From: Oscillospiraceae bacterium
GTDB taxonomy: Bacteria; Bacillota; Clostridia; Oscillospirales; Ruminococcaceae
Direction: 5' to 3'
DNA length: 64,000 nt
NCBI GenBank assembly: GCA_021200775.1
Contig: JAJQGB010000016.1
Location: 117,684-181,683, forward strand
Positions 15,573 to 24,912 of this stretch are shown piece by piece. Below the pieces are notes generated by a model, which was not told where the DNA came from, did not search any database, and worked only from the letters and a program-made list of their open reading frames with translations. The first letter of the stretch is position 1, and each line of letters starts with the position of its first letter. The position numbers and the translations under genes were made by a program.

Positions 15573-17996
15573 ATGTTAAAAAGACTTTTAGCGGTGGTTC
15601 TAAGCCTTTGCTTGCTTGTGAGCACGATGGTGGGGATGACGTTGACGGTGTCTGCCGACACCTGGGACGGCAGTATTGCCACATCTTTTGCCGGCGGTTC
15701 AGGAACAGAGGACGACCCATATCAGATTGCGACAGGCGCACAGCTTGCCTATCTTGCAACTCTCATCAACGGCTCGTCAAACTCGACCTATTGCAGCTGT
15801 TATTATGTCCTGACAGCAGATATTGACCTCAACAATATCAGTTGGACACCGATTGGCAATGCCGCACCACGTTATTTTAAGGGCACATTTGACGGTGATG
15901 GACACACCATCATCAACCTTTATATGTTCTCAACCTCGCTCTATGGCGGTTTGTTCGGAAGGGTGAATCAGGCTACTATCAAAAATGTAACGCTGTCTGG
16001 TTGTAATATTACCGGTTTTACGTACTCAGGTGGTATTGTCGGATATTCATCAAGTTATACTATTATTGAGTCTTGCACCGTCAGCGGGAGTGTTTCTTGC
16101 GTGCAGACATCTTCAACAAGCCCATGTATAGCCGGAGGAATTGTAGGAAACGGCAATTATACATCTTTGATTGGATGTGTAAACAATGCTACCGTCACTG
16201 CCAGTGGTATTGGCAAATTATATGCCGGTGGTTTGGCTGGAAGTCTCAGTAATGGCACAATCAGTTCGTGCTGCAATAACGGTAGCGTAACTGTCTCTTA
16301 TGATGACGCCAAATCTGAATATGTTGGTGGTTTGGTAGGAGATTTATCTTCTAAATCGACCGTCAGCGATTCCTACAATACTGGAAGTGTTACTGCTGAT
16401 TTATCAGGCGTATTAAGCGATGCATATGCTGGTGGATTGTTTGGTCAAGTCGGCACTTCATGTACTGTCACTAAGTGCTACAACGCAGGTGTTGTAACTG
16501 CGACAGCCGCGAGTACGGTTTATGCTGGAGGCTTGGCTGGCGTTAGTAATGCAACCGGTGCTACAATCAGCAATAGCTACAACGCAGGTACCGTTTCCGG
16601 CACCTCAGAGTCTGCATATATCGGCGGTTTAGTAGGCTACAACTACATGAAGAATACCATCCAGAACTGCCACAATGTTGGCACTGTTTCCGGGACAACA
16701 AGTAACGATGTCGGAGGAATTGCCGGAAAAAACGGAGGAACAATAACAAACGCATATTACCTCTCTACATCTGCAAGCACAGGAGTTGGCAATAGTGTTG
16801 GTTCCGGCAGTCCTGTTTCCAAGACCGCTGAAGAATTTGCCTCGGGTGAAGTTACTTATCTGCTCAATGGCAGTGTTTCCGGCGGTACGTCTTGGTATCA
16901 GACTCTAGGCGCAGATAGCTATCCGATATTTGACAGCACTCATCTGCTGGTATATGTCGCCACAACATGTATCGGAACGGTGTCATCTTACAATAATACC
17001 GGCGATGAGACCACTCACTCAAATCTCGTTCACTATGCAGCCGTAGACGCAACTTGTACCACTGATGGAAGTGAGGAATATTGGTACTGCTCAGGCTGTG
17101 ACAAGTATTACAGCGATGCAGACGCTACAACTGAAATCACAAACACTTCTACTCTGACAACAGCGGCAACCGGTCATACCTATGGCGAGCCTGTTTTCAC
17201 TTGGGCTGAGGACTACACCTCGGCGTCGGCAGTGTTTGATTGCGAAAATTGCGACGACAGGCAGACGGTGGTGGCTGAAGTAGGCAGTGAGGCTACTGAG
17301 GCTAAGTGCGAGAGCGAGGGTGTTATTGAGTATACGGCGACGGCTGTATTTAACTCTGTGTCTTATACAGATACTCAGTCGGTAGCTATTTCGGCTACGG
17401 GACATACTGCTGGGGTTGAAACCATTGAAAATGTGGTTGCGGCTACTTGCACTGAAGATGGTTCTTATGACACAGTTACCCGGTGCACGGTGTGCAATGC
17501 GATAATTTCAAGCGTGACGACAGTTGTGCCCGCTACCGGTCATAGTTACGTATATCAGGGCTTCGCCTGGTCTGGAGATTTGAAGTCTGCGACGGCGTCG
17601 TTTAAGTGCTCGGTTTGCGGGGAGATTGAAACCGTAACCGCAACCACGGATGGTACTTCTTCCGCCACCATCACTACAAAGAACATCCTCGGCGTCGTTA
17701 CAAGAACAGCAACCGTCACCTTCAACGGCGAAACCTACACCGATACCTATACCTCCGGCACCAGCCTGCTGGTAATCGGTGCTCTCACTCAGACTGAGGC
17801 TGAAGAAGTTGACTCGGAAGAAGTTGATTCCGAAGAAGTCGAAATCGACGAGCCAATCGAGGACACGAACACCGAATCCGAATCGGACGAGGAGACGCTT
17901 CCCGAAGAGAACCCGACCACCGGAATTTCACTTGTGCTTCTGCCGATGGCAATAGCAGTCGCAACAGCAGTTGCAAGCAAGCAGAAGCTTGCATAG
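15573..17996 (+). CDS. Large secreted GLUG-repeat surface protein with cell-wall anchor-like end
   Basis: An 807-residue exported protein. A signal peptide ends near residue 28 (TVSA|DTW). Residues about 35-420 hold repeated glycine-rich units of the GLUG type (GGLVGYNY..., GGLAGSLSNGTISSC, with following NTGSVTA-like strands), predicted to form a beta-solenoid. Residues about 490-700 hold Cys-pair modules (WYCSGCDKYY, RCTVCNAIISS, KCSVCGEIE) alternating with ATGH segments. An acidic stretch with EVDSE repeats follows. The C-terminus ENPTTGISLVLLPMAIAV...KQKLA looks like a sortase-type signal with an NPxTG motif, a hydrophobic span and a basic end. It probably works in adhesion or envelope structure; no enzyme domain is seen. 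Confidence 0.75.
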   Translation: MLKRLLAVVLSLCLLVSTMVGMTLTVSADTWDGSIATSFAGGSGTEDDPYQIATGAQLAYLATLINGSSNSTYCSCYYVLTADIDLNNISWTPIGNAAPRYFKGTFDGDGHTIINLYMFSTSLYGGLFGRVNQATIKNVTLSGCNITGFTYSGGIVGYSSSYTIIESCTVSGSVSCVQTSSTSPCIAGGIVGNGNYTSLIGCVNNATVTASGIGKLYAGGLAGSLSNGTISSCCNNGSVTVSYDDAKSEYVGGLVGDLSSKSTVSDSYNTGSVTADLSGVLSDAYAGGLFGQVGTSCTVTKCYNAGVVTATAASTVYAGGLAGVSNATGATISNSYNAGTVSGTSESAYIGGLVGYNYMKNTIQNCHNVGTVSGTTSNDVGGIAGKNGGTITNAYYLSTSASTGVGNSVGSGSPVSKTAEEFASGEVTYLLNGSVSGGTSWYQTLGADSYPIFDSTHLLVYVATTCIGTVSSYNNTGDETTHSNLVHYAAVDATCTTDGSEEYWYCSGCDKYYSDADATTEITNTSTLTTAATGHTYGEPVFTWAEDYTSASAVFDCENCDDRQTVVAEVGSEATEAKCESEGVIEYTATAVFNSVSYTDTQSVAISATGHTAGVETIENVVAATCTEDGSYDTVTRCTVCNAIISSVTTVVPATGHSYVYQGFAWSGDLKSATASFKCSVCGEIETVTATTDGTSSATITTKNILGVVTRTATVTFNGETYTDTYTSGTSLLVIGALTQTEAEEVDSEEVDSEEVEIDEPIEDTNTESESDEETLPEENPTTGISLVLLPMAIAVATAVASKQKLA

Positions 17997-18002
17997 AATA
18001 TA

Positions 18003-18201
18003 AAAAGGCTCCCTCTGTCTAGAAGTTCGCAAGCGAACTTCGGGAGCTGTCAGCCGAAGGCTGACTGAGAGGTGCAAGTTCGGCTTCGCCGAACTTGCCG
18101 ACTTGCCGAAGGCAAGTCGTAGTGACACGCAGGGAGCGGCTCGTCAAGGCGACTTCAGTCGCCGCAGACGACTATATGTATGGGCGGATCAATATCCGCC
18201 C
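18003..18201. repeat. Palindromic intergenic repeat, copy 4 (long composite)
   Basis: Consecutive hairpins: GAAGTTCGC/GCGAACTTC (18022-18041), CAGCC/GGCTG, GCAAGTTCGGC/GCCGAACTTGC (18074-18098, shared with copy 2), GACTTGCC/GGCAAGTC, GGCGAC/GTCGCC and GGGCGGAT/ATCCGCCC (18182-18201). It fills the space between two converging genes. Confidence 0.8.
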
Positions 18202-18220
18202 ACTTTTTATGTCCGAAAAC

Positions 18221-20560
18221 TTAAAGCTCGATAGTAACCGAAGTCGACCCTGCCGGGCAGGAGACTGTCTTGTCAGTGTTACTCAGCTTGACGGTGAAGT
18301 CGCAATCGCACTTGTCATAGCTGACGGTAACAGTGTTTCCACTTCTCGAAGCGGTGATTTCGGTAATCTTGACAGCATCCTTGTCGTAAACAACTGCCGA
18401 AGCGGTCTTGCCGTCGTCGAGCTCGTAGATGACTACCTCAGCGTTCTTCATATAGTCATACTCGAAGTCTCTTACGAAGTCGCCCCAGACAATGATGGAA
18501 TTTGGCTTCGCAAGAACCGGCATGTGGAAGTAGTCCATATTTTCACGGTACCACTTCTCGCCCTCGTATACCTTGCCGGAGATGACATCCGTCCACTTTC
18601 CAGCAGGGAGATACCAGAGCGCCTCGCCACGGTCATTCATAATCGGAGCGCAGAGAAGGTTGTCGCCGAGCATGTACTGCATATCAAGAGTGCGGCAGGT
18701 TGGGTCATCGGCATAGTCCATAACCATAGCTCTCATCATAGGAACGCCCTTCTGGTGCGTCTTGACAGCCTGTGAGAAGATGTATGGCATAAGCTTGCCT
18801 TTAAGTTTTGTGAAGAATCCGAGGACGTCGCAAGCCTCGTCGTCAAAGAGCCACGGAACTCTGTAGGAGCTGTTTCCGTGAAGTCTTGAATGGGTCGAAA
18901 GAAGTCCGAATGCGCACCAGCGCTTGTAGATGTCGGGAGTAGCGGTCTGCTCAAATCCGGAAATATCGTGCGAGAAGAATCCGAAGCCGGAAAGCGACAG
19001 AGAAAGTCCGCCACGGAGAGTCTCAGCCATCGAGCTGTACTCAGCCGAGCAGTCGCCGCCCCAGTGAACAGGGAACTGCTGTGAGCCGGCGGTTGCACTT
19101 CTTGCAAACAGGCAAGCCTTGTTCTCGCCGTAGTAGTCTTTAAGGACGTTGAAAACGGTCTTGTTATAAAGATAAGTGTAGTAGTTGTGCATCTTGATGG
19201 GGTCTGCGCCGTTGTAGTAGACACATTCGGTCGGGATTCTCTCGCCGAAGTCGGTCTTGAAGCAGTCAACGCCCATCTCGCAGAGTGCTCTGAGCTTACT
19301 TGCATACCACTCGCAAGCCTCGGGGTTCGTGAAGTCCACGATAGCCATTCCCGGTTGCCACATGTCGCACTGGAATACCGAGCCGTCCGGATTCAGAATG
19401 AAGTAGTCGTTTTCGACTCCCTCATCAAAGAGCTTCGAGCGCTGGGAAATGTACGGGTTAATCCAGACGCAGGTCTTCAAGCCCTTGTCGTCGTGAAGTC
19501 TCTTTAACATTGCCGGCGGGTCGGGGAACTGTTTTAAATCCCACTCAAAGTTGCACCATTCGTACTCCTTCATCCAGAAGCAGTCGAAGTGGAAGACGGA
19601 CAGCGGAATATCTCTCTCAGCCATGCCGTCAATAAACGAAGTGATAGTAGCTTCGTCATACTGAGTGGTGAACGAGGTCGTGAGCCAGAGACCGAACGTA
19701 TAAGCCGGGGGAAGTGCCGGCTTGCCGGTAAGGGTAGTGTAGTTTGAAAGCACCTCTTCAAGATTTTCGCCGCCGATAACGAAGTATTCAAGGCTCTCGC
19801 CGGGGAGAGTAATTGAAACCTTAGAAACGGTGTCGGAAGCCACCTCAAACGAGACGTTGTCGGAGGAATTCACGAAGACGCCGTAGCCGTTGGAGGAAAC
19901 ATAGAAGGGAATCGACTTGTAGGATTGGTCGCAGCAGGTTCCGCCGTCCGAGTTCCACACCTGAACATTCTGACCGTTCTTTACAAACGGGGTGAACTTC
20001 TCTCCGAAGCCGTAGACATATTCTCCGACGTCGAGGGTCAGCTGTTCACGGATGTAGGAGGTGTGGGCGTCCGCCGGATAAGCCCAGAATGTGTCGTCGA
20101 TATGTGTTGCAAGCCTCTTCTCAGCGTGGCTGTTCTGCTCTGTGATATAGCTGAGAGCCCTGTAGCTTCCGCCGGTGAGGTGTCTGTCGCCGTAATAGTA
20201 CTCGATTCCCCAGTTTTCTTTGTTGATAACAACTTTGGTGTTGCCACTTACGATAGTAGCGCACTTTTCGCCGTTCTCAACAACCGGCTTGAAGCCGGTG
20301 TCTTCGTTCAAATCGAACTTCGGCGAATCGTCGAGAGTTCCCTTGAAGTGGACAACCGAGACCTTGATTACATTCTCCATAGTGGAGGTGATTTCAAGCT
20401 CCAGAGTAGGTCCGCCCAGGGTCTGTCCACGGTTCCAGATTTTAGAATTCGTAGCCAGGATTTTTAGACCATTCGGGATTTCGTCGACTTCGTAAGCCTC
20501 ACAGGCATAGTTGACCGAATACCCGACCTGATTAAGCCAATATCCATCTGCAAATTTCAT
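18221..20560 (-). CDS. yicI: Alpha-xylosidase, glycoside hydrolase family 31 (YicI-like)
   Basis: A 779-residue GH31 enzyme. The catalytic nucleophile lies in CFKTDFGERIP and the acid/base Asp in HWGGDCSAEY, both as in E. coli YicI. The KTDFGE form is typical of alpha-xylosidases rather than alpha-glucosidases. An N-terminal beta-sandwich precedes the barrel, and a beta-rich C-terminal domain follows (from about residue 590). There is no signal peptide, so it acts in the cytoplasm on imported isoprimeverose-type xyloglucan fragments. GGAAG is 8 bases before the ATG. It lies 39 bp after the capA-like gene and may share its promoter. Confidence 0.92.
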   Translation of the reverse strand: MKFADGYWLNQVGYSVNYACEAYEVDEIPNGLKILATNSKIWNRGQTLGGPTLELEITSTMENVIKVSVVHFKGTLDDSPKFDLNEDTGFKPVVENGEKCATIVSGNTKVVINKENWGIEYYYGDRHLTGGSYRALSYITEQNSHAEKRLATHIDDTFWAYPADAHTSYIREQLTLDVGEYVYGFGEKFTPFVKNGQNVQVWNSDGGTCCDQSYKSIPFYVSSNGYGVFVNSSDNVSFEVASDTVSKVSITLPGESLEYFVIGGENLEEVLSNYTTLTGKPALPPAYTFGLWLTTSFTTQYDEATITSFIDGMAERDIPLSVFHFDCFWMKEYEWCNFEWDLKQFPDPPAMLKRLHDDKGLKTCVWINPYISQRSKLFDEGVENDYFILNPDGSVFQCDMWQPGMAIVDFTNPEACEWYASKLRALCEMGVDCFKTDFGERIPTECVYYNGADPIKMHNYYTYLYNKTVFNVLKDYYGENKACLFARSATAGSQQFPVHWGGDCSAEYSSMAETLRGGLSLSLSGFGFFSHDISGFEQTATPDIYKRWCAFGLLSTHSRLHGNSSYRVPWLFDDEACDVLGFFTKLKGKLMPYIFSQAVKTHQKGVPMMRAMVMDYADDPTCRTLDMQYMLGDNLLCAPIMNDRGEALWYLPAGKWTDVISGKVYEGEKWYRENMDYFHMPVLAKPNSIIVWGDFVRDFEYDYMKNAEVVIYELDDGKTASAVVYDKDAVKITEITASRSGNTVTVSYDKCDCDFTVKLSNTDKTVSCPAGSTSVTIEL

Positions 20561-20599
20561 TTTCGCATCTTCCTTTCGTATTCAATTATATTTTGGTGT

Positions 20600-21844
20600 T
20601 TATTCTATCGAAAGATATTCTTCCGGAATGTAGCTGAGTACCTTATTTATCGTGTCCTGAGTGAACCCCGAGCACCCGTGCGCCGACAAAAGGTCGTCCG
20701 TGTACGAAGCATACGTCTCAATGTGGATGTTCGAGTAGTTGTAGCCGTACTGTGTGATAATCGGAATCGCCCTGACATTCTCAATGGTGATTTCTCCGGT
20801 GTCCATGTTCTTTGTGATTTCAAGTTTCCCGAGTATTCCGACCATCGCCAGCGGGTCCGCCATCGCAGAAACAAGGTTTCCGAGTCCGTAGAAGACAAAT
20901 GCCTGTCCGCCGTCCGGCTTGTCTATGTACTCCATCGTCTCGACCGTGTGCGCCTGAGTCCCGATGATGAGGTCTGCACCCCATTCAACAAGCTTCGGGG
21001 TAAAAGTCTTTTGCAATGTAGACAGCTCGTTCGAGACCTCCGTCCCGTAGTGAACAGACACAACGACCACATCCGCAATGCTGTCGGCATACCGCACCTG
21101 CTCTTCAATCAAATCCATATTCGCATCGGTGATTCTTATAATCCAGCACTCGGTGTTTGACGGGAGATAGAGTCCGTTAGTGTGCTCGGTGTAACCTAAG
21201 AACGCAAAAGTAATCCCGTTAATTTCGGTGGTGCGGATGTTGTTCATATCATCTTCGCTCTCATAAGCACCGTAGCAGATGACGTCCTCCTGCTCTTTCC
21301 AGTAGTTAAGAGTGGAGATAAGCCCGGTTTCTCCTCTGTCAAGGACATGATTATTGCAAATCGAAATGACATTGAACCCGAGGTCTACCATCTTCCGACC
21401 CAAATCTCCGGGCGAGCAGAAATTGGGATAATCACTCGGTTCGAGCTCGTCGGTGACGATGGTTTCCTGGTTTAAAATCGCAATATCGACGTCTTCAAAA
21501 TATCCTTCGATGCTCTCGTAGACATAATCGAAGTCATATCCATCCTCATCGCCGTTAGCCTTTGCTCTTCTGTGAGCCTGATTGTAGATAGATGAGTGAA
21601 TGAGGTTGTCCCCGGCGCAAAGAAGCGTCACAGTTCTTATGTCCGGTTCCGGCTCAGCAGTAGTGACGGTTGTAGCCTCGGTCGTGACAGTAGTAGGCAC
21701 AGTCGTCGCCTCGGTGGCGGCTGTGGTAGCCTCGGTGACCTCAGCAGTGGTTTCCGACGGGTTGTCCTCAACCAATTTTGTACATGCAACAGTAGTCATC
21801 AGGCAAGCCGCCGCAACTATTGTCGCGAAAATTCTTTTAAGCAT
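20600..21844 (-). CDS. CapA-family lipoprotein (poly-gamma-glutamate synthesis-like phosphoesterase fold)
   Basis: A 414-residue protein with a lipoprotein signal (MTTVAC lipobox, Cys about residue 20), a Thr/Glu-rich linker of about 45 residues, and a CapA/PGA_cap domain. Metallophosphoesterase-like motifs: LLCAGDNLIHS, ILNQETIVT, CNNHVLDRG, SVHYGTE, IGTQAHTVE and FYGLGNLVS. CapA domains occur in poly-gamma-glutamate production but are often of unknown function; no capB/capC is nearby. The start is ATG 21844 behind GGAGAC; the longer frame upstream covers the promoter. It leads the alpha-xylosidase on the same strand. Confidence 0.85.
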   Translation of the reverse strand: MLKRIFATIVAAACLMTTVACTKLVEDNPSETTAEVTEATTAATEATTVPTTVTTEATTVTTAEPEPDIRTVTLLCAGDNLIHSSIYNQAHRRAKANGDEDGYDFDYVYESIEGYFEDVDIAILNQETIVTDELEPSDYPNFCSPGDLGRKMVDLGFNVISICNNHVLDRGETGLISTLNYWKEQEDVICYGAYESEDDMNNIRTTEINGITFAFLGYTEHTNGLYLPSNTECWIIRITDANMDLIEEQVRYADSIADVVVVSVHYGTEVSNELSTLQKTFTPKLVEWGADLIIGTQAHTVETMEYIDKPDGGQAFVFYGLGNLVSAMADPLAMVGILGKLEITKNMDTGEITIENVRAIPIITQYGYNYSNIHIETYASYTDDLLSAHGCSGFTQDTINKVLSYIPEEYLSIE

Positions 21845-21881
21845 AGCTGTGTCTCCATATTTCTTTTCATTTTCAGAAAGT

Positions 21882-21910
21882 ATTATAGCAAAAATCGCTG
21901 CGAAAAACAA
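21882..21910 (-). promoter_or_regulatory. Promoter of the capA-like gene
   Basis: Minus strand TTGTTT (21910-21905), 17-base spacer, TATAAT (21887-21882), 38 bp before the start codon. Confidence 0.6.
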
Positions 21911-21958
21911 TACCGAAGTCACGTTTTACCGCAACTTTTCACAGAAAAAATAAAACAA

Positions 21959-21980
21959 CCGGAGGCGTTTAAACCTCCGG
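21959..21980 (-). terminator. Terminator of the uxuAB operon
   Basis: CCGGAGG (21959-21965) and CCTCCGG (21974-21980) form a 7-bp stem. On the minus strand it is followed by a T-rich tract. Confidence 0.8.
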
Positions 21981-21994
21981 CTAAAAAATTCATA

Positions 21995-23596
21995 TCATCC
22001 GAGATATTCCTGAAGCGTCGCTCTCACAGCTCCGACTCTGGAAATTTCTTTCAGGAAGATTTCAGTAATCTTCTTTGAAAGCCCGTTCGCAACCAGGTCT
22101 GTTCCGAAAATCTGAGCGTTCGAAAGAATACTGTCGAGTTTGTCGCCAACCGTTTCCGGCTTGCCAAGCTCGATTCCTTCAAGATGAGCCTTGAGTTCGT
22201 CCTTCAGCGGGTCGTTGGAAATCTCCATAGCCTCGCCCTTGTCGTCAACGCCCAAAAGATACCTCAGCCATCCTGCAATCGCAAGCGGAACAGCAACGAG
22301 TTTTCCAACATCGCCATTCGCCTCATAGCTCTTGATTGTCTCGCCAAAGCGGATTCCAACCTTTTGCGATGTATCTGTGGCGATTCTCTGCGGAGCGTCC
22401 GGCATAAACGGATTCGGGAGTCTCTCGTTGATAACTTCGTCGATAAATGCCTTCGGCGAGAGAATTCCCGGGTCGGTGACAACCGGCAAGCCTTCGTCAT
22501 ATCCAAGCTTTTTGACAAGCTTGACTAAATCCTCATCCTTCATCTCTTCGCAGATGAGGGTATACCCGAGTAAGCAACCATAAACCGCAAGCGCTGTGTG
22601 AAGAGGATTAAGACAAGTAGTTACCTTCATTCTCTCAACATTATTTACAGTGTCCCTGTCAGTCATATAAACTCCGGCTTTTTCGAGTGCCGGGCGTGAA
22701 TTCGGGAAGCTGTCCTCGATAACTAAGTACTGCGGCTTCTCGGCGTTTACAAACGGCGCAATAAATGTCTTCTTTGAAGTGATGATGGGGGACATCTCCT
22801 CAAGCCCGGCTTCATGAAGGATTGCTTCGACCTTCTCAGACGGTCTCGGAGTAATCTTGTCAATCATGCTCCACGGGAACGCAACAACGCTTTCGCCGCC
22901 CAGATATTCGACAAATCCCTTGTCGGCATATCCATTCTCAACCCAGCCGTTCGCAATCGTCATAACAGAGGACTTCAGCTTCTCGCCGTTGTGCGAGCAG
23001 TTGTCCATGCTGACAAGTGCAACGGGGAGCTTTCCTGAGTGATATCTTTCGAGCATAAGCCCCGTAACAAAGCTCATAGCGTGTCTTGCGTGCTTCGGTC
23101 CTTCCTTGATATCAGCAGTCACCAAAGGAGTGAGCTCTCCCTGAGTGTTTGTGACTGCATAGCCCTTTTCGGTGATGGTAAAGCTAATCATCTGTAACGA
23201 CGGGCTCTTAGCAATCTCATAGAACCTTGCCATTTCGGTATCGTCTGCGATGTCCGCCTTCAGAGCTTCGCAAACGGAAGCGATAACCTCGCTCTCAACC
23301 GAGCCGTCCGGCAACAGACTTGCACTGACCGTCAGGTTGTCGTGAGCCTTGAAAATTCTGTCGATAATCTCGTAGTCGAAGGTATCAGCCGCAATGATTC
23401 CGGTTTCAGAAAGACCTTCGTCGAGCAAGCTCTGCTGCAAGCTCGCAATGAACCCTCTGAAGATGTTTCCGGCGCCAAAGTGGAGCCAGACGGGGTTCTT
23501 GTGCGTATTTTCGGTTACTTTTTCTACGTCATATCCAGGGAGCTTTATCTCTCCCCAAGCGGAAGTATTTTTAAGTGAATCCAAAGAAAGCTTCAT
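21995..23596 (-). CDS. uxuB: Fructuronate reductase (mannitol dehydrogenase family)
   Basis: A 533-residue NAD-dependent polyol/hexuronate dehydrogenase. VWLHFGAGNIFRGF is the Rossmann glycine motif and VTTCLNPLHTALAVYG is the family catalytic segment. With mannonate dehydratase directly upstream, the activity is best read as fructuronate to mannonate, step two of glucuronate breakdown. The start is ATG 23596, 2 bases after the uxuA stop, with GGAG 11 bases upstream; a GTG at 23608 overlaps that site and is rejected. A tagaturonate reductase (UxaB) activity is the alternative but no altronate dehydratase is present in the window. Confidence 0.9.
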   Translation of the reverse strand: MKLSLDSLKNTSAWGEIKLPGYDVEKVTENTHKNPVWLHFGAGNIFRGFIASLQQSLLDEGLSETGIIAADTFDYEIIDRIFKAHDNLTVSASLLPDGSVESEVIASVCEALKADIADDTEMARFYEIAKSPSLQMISFTITEKGYAVTNTQGELTPLVTADIKEGPKHARHAMSFVTGLMLERYHSGKLPVALVSMDNCSHNGEKLKSSVMTIANGWVENGYADKGFVEYLGGESVVAFPWSMIDKITPRPSEKVEAILHEAGLEEMSPIITSKKTFIAPFVNAEKPQYLVIEDSFPNSRPALEKAGVYMTDRDTVNNVERMKVTTCLNPLHTALAVYGCLLGYTLICEEMKDEDLVKLVKKLGYDEGLPVVTDPGILSPKAFIDEVINERLPNPFMPDAPQRIATDTSQKVGIRFGETIKSYEANGDVGKLVAVPLAIAGWLRYLLGVDDKGEAMEISNDPLKDELKAHLEGIELGKPETVGDKLDSILSNAQIFGTDLVANGLSKKITEIFLKEISRVGAVRATLQEYLG

Positions 23597-23598
23597 GA

Positions 23599-24678
23599 TT
23601 ACTTGCACTCCTTTTTTGACTTGTCAATGGCTTCCCAGAGACCGTTAAGGTAGCAAACGCCCAGCGCTCTGTCGTAAAGACCATAGCCCGGTCTGCCGGT
23701 TTCTCCCCAGATCATTCTTCCGTGGTCGGGACGGATGTAGGTGTCGGGGCAGACTTCGTAAATAGCCTTCATAATCTCGTACATGTCGAGCTCGCCGTCT
23801 GATGAAAGGTGGCTTGTCTCACAGAATCTGCGATCTGACCCTAGGTGCTTGATGTTTCTTACATGCATACAGCCGATTTTTCCCATTTCGCCGAAGTGAC
23901 GGATGATGGAGACGACGTCGTTCTGGGTATTGGAACCTAACGAACCTGTGCAGAGGCAAAGGGTGTTGCAGGGGCTGTCAACAAGACCGACAATCTTGTC
24001 GTAGCCTTCCTGAGAATGAGCAAGTCTCGGAAGACCAAAAATCTTCCATCCCGGGTCGTCCGGGTGGCAAGCCATAACGACTCCGCACTCTTCACATGTC
24101 GGGATAATTCCTTCGAGGAAATACTTGTAGTTAGCAAGTAACTTTTCTTCGTCTACATCCTCATAGAGCTTTAAAACTCGCTCCAAATCGGCAAGTCTTT
24201 CCGGTTCCCAGCCGGGGAGGGTGAAGCCGTTTGAATCCTCAGCGGTTTTCTGTACGATTTCAAGAGGAGTCATGTTTCCGAGCTCTTCTTCGTCATAGTA
24301 CATGCTGGTCGAGCCATCGGGATTAGGCTTCGCAAGGTCGGTTCTCAGCCAGTCCAGAACCGGCATGAAGTTATAAACGATGCACTTGACACCGTATTTT
24401 GCAAGGTTGCGAATTGTAATGCAGTAATTTTCGATGTATTTGTCCCTTGTGGGAAGCCCGAGCTTGATGTCCTCATGGACATTTACACTTTCGATAACTT
24501 CGCACTCAAGTCCTGCGGCATGAACCTCGTCCATATAAGTCTTGATTTCCTCTTCGGTCCAGACTTCACCAGCCGCCTTGTAGTCGATTACTCCCATAAG
24601 TCCGCTTACGTTCGGAATCTGGCGAATCTGCGAAAGAGTAACGCTGTCGCTGTCTTTGCCGAACCATCTGAATGTCAT
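23599..24678 (-). CDS. uxuA: Mannonate dehydratase
   Basis: A 359-residue TIM-barrel enzyme converting D-mannonate to 2-keto-3-deoxygluconate. The family N-terminus [21 protein letters not shown] (metal-site His/Asp), HVRNIKHLG and [11 protein letters not shown] near the end are all present, covering the Fe/Mn ligands. The start is ATG 24678; a TTG two codons earlier with GTGAG close upstream is nearly as good and would give the MKMTFRWFG start common in relatives. It forms an operon with uxuB and is divergent from kdgA-kdgK. Confidence 0.94.
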   Translation of the reverse strand: MTFRWFGKDSDSVTLSQIRQIPNVSGLMGVIDYKAAGEVWTEEEIKTYMDEVHAAGLECEVIESVNVHEDIKLGLPTRDKYIENYCITIRNLAKYGVKCIVYNFMPVLDWLRTDLAKPNPDGSTSMYYDEEELGNMTPLEIVQKTAEDSNGFTLPGWEPERLADLERVLKLYEDVDEEKLLANYKYFLEGIIPTCEECGVVMACHPDDPGWKIFGLPRLAHSQEGYDKIVGLVDSPCNTLCLCTGSLGSNTQNDVVSIIRHFGEMGKIGCMHVRNIKHLGSDRRFCETSHLSSDGELDMYEIMKAIYEVCPDTYIRPDHGRMIWGETGRPGYGLYDRALGVCYLNGLWEAIDKSKKECK

Positions 24679-24763
24679 TTTCAATTTACTCACAGCCTTT
24701 CGGTATTTTATTAAGCTTTCTGCCCGGAATCCGGGATTCAAGCAATTTTAACTGTTTCATAAG

Positions 24764-24769
24764 ATTATA
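24764..24769 (-). promoter_or_regulatory. -10 element of the uxuAB promoter
   Basis: TATAAT on the minus strand (24769-24764). A TTGAAA lies upstream with a 20-base spacer, longer than ideal, so the -35 is unsure and an activator may be needed. Confidence 0.4.
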
Positions 24770-24846
24770 ATAGCATTTTGCACGACTATTTTCAAGACCT
24801 TTCTGTATTTTTTATGGTCTATTTTGTAATTTTGAAAGAAGTATTA

Positions 24847-24875
24847 TTGACAATTCCCTCGCTAGCATTTATAAT
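24847..24875 (+). promoter_or_regulatory. Sigma-A promoter of kdgA-kdgK
   Basis: Consensus TTGACA (24847-24852), 17-base spacer, TATAAT (24870-24875), 37 bp before the start codon. Confidence 0.85.
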
Positions 24876-24912
24876 TAAGATGTAATAAAATTTCAAAGGA
24901 GCGGATAAAGCG

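Noticed and set aside
14614-18201. Repeats as a CRISPR array or integron attC sites
   Set aside because: The units are hairpins of different lengths with no unique spacers, no cas genes and no integrase nearby.
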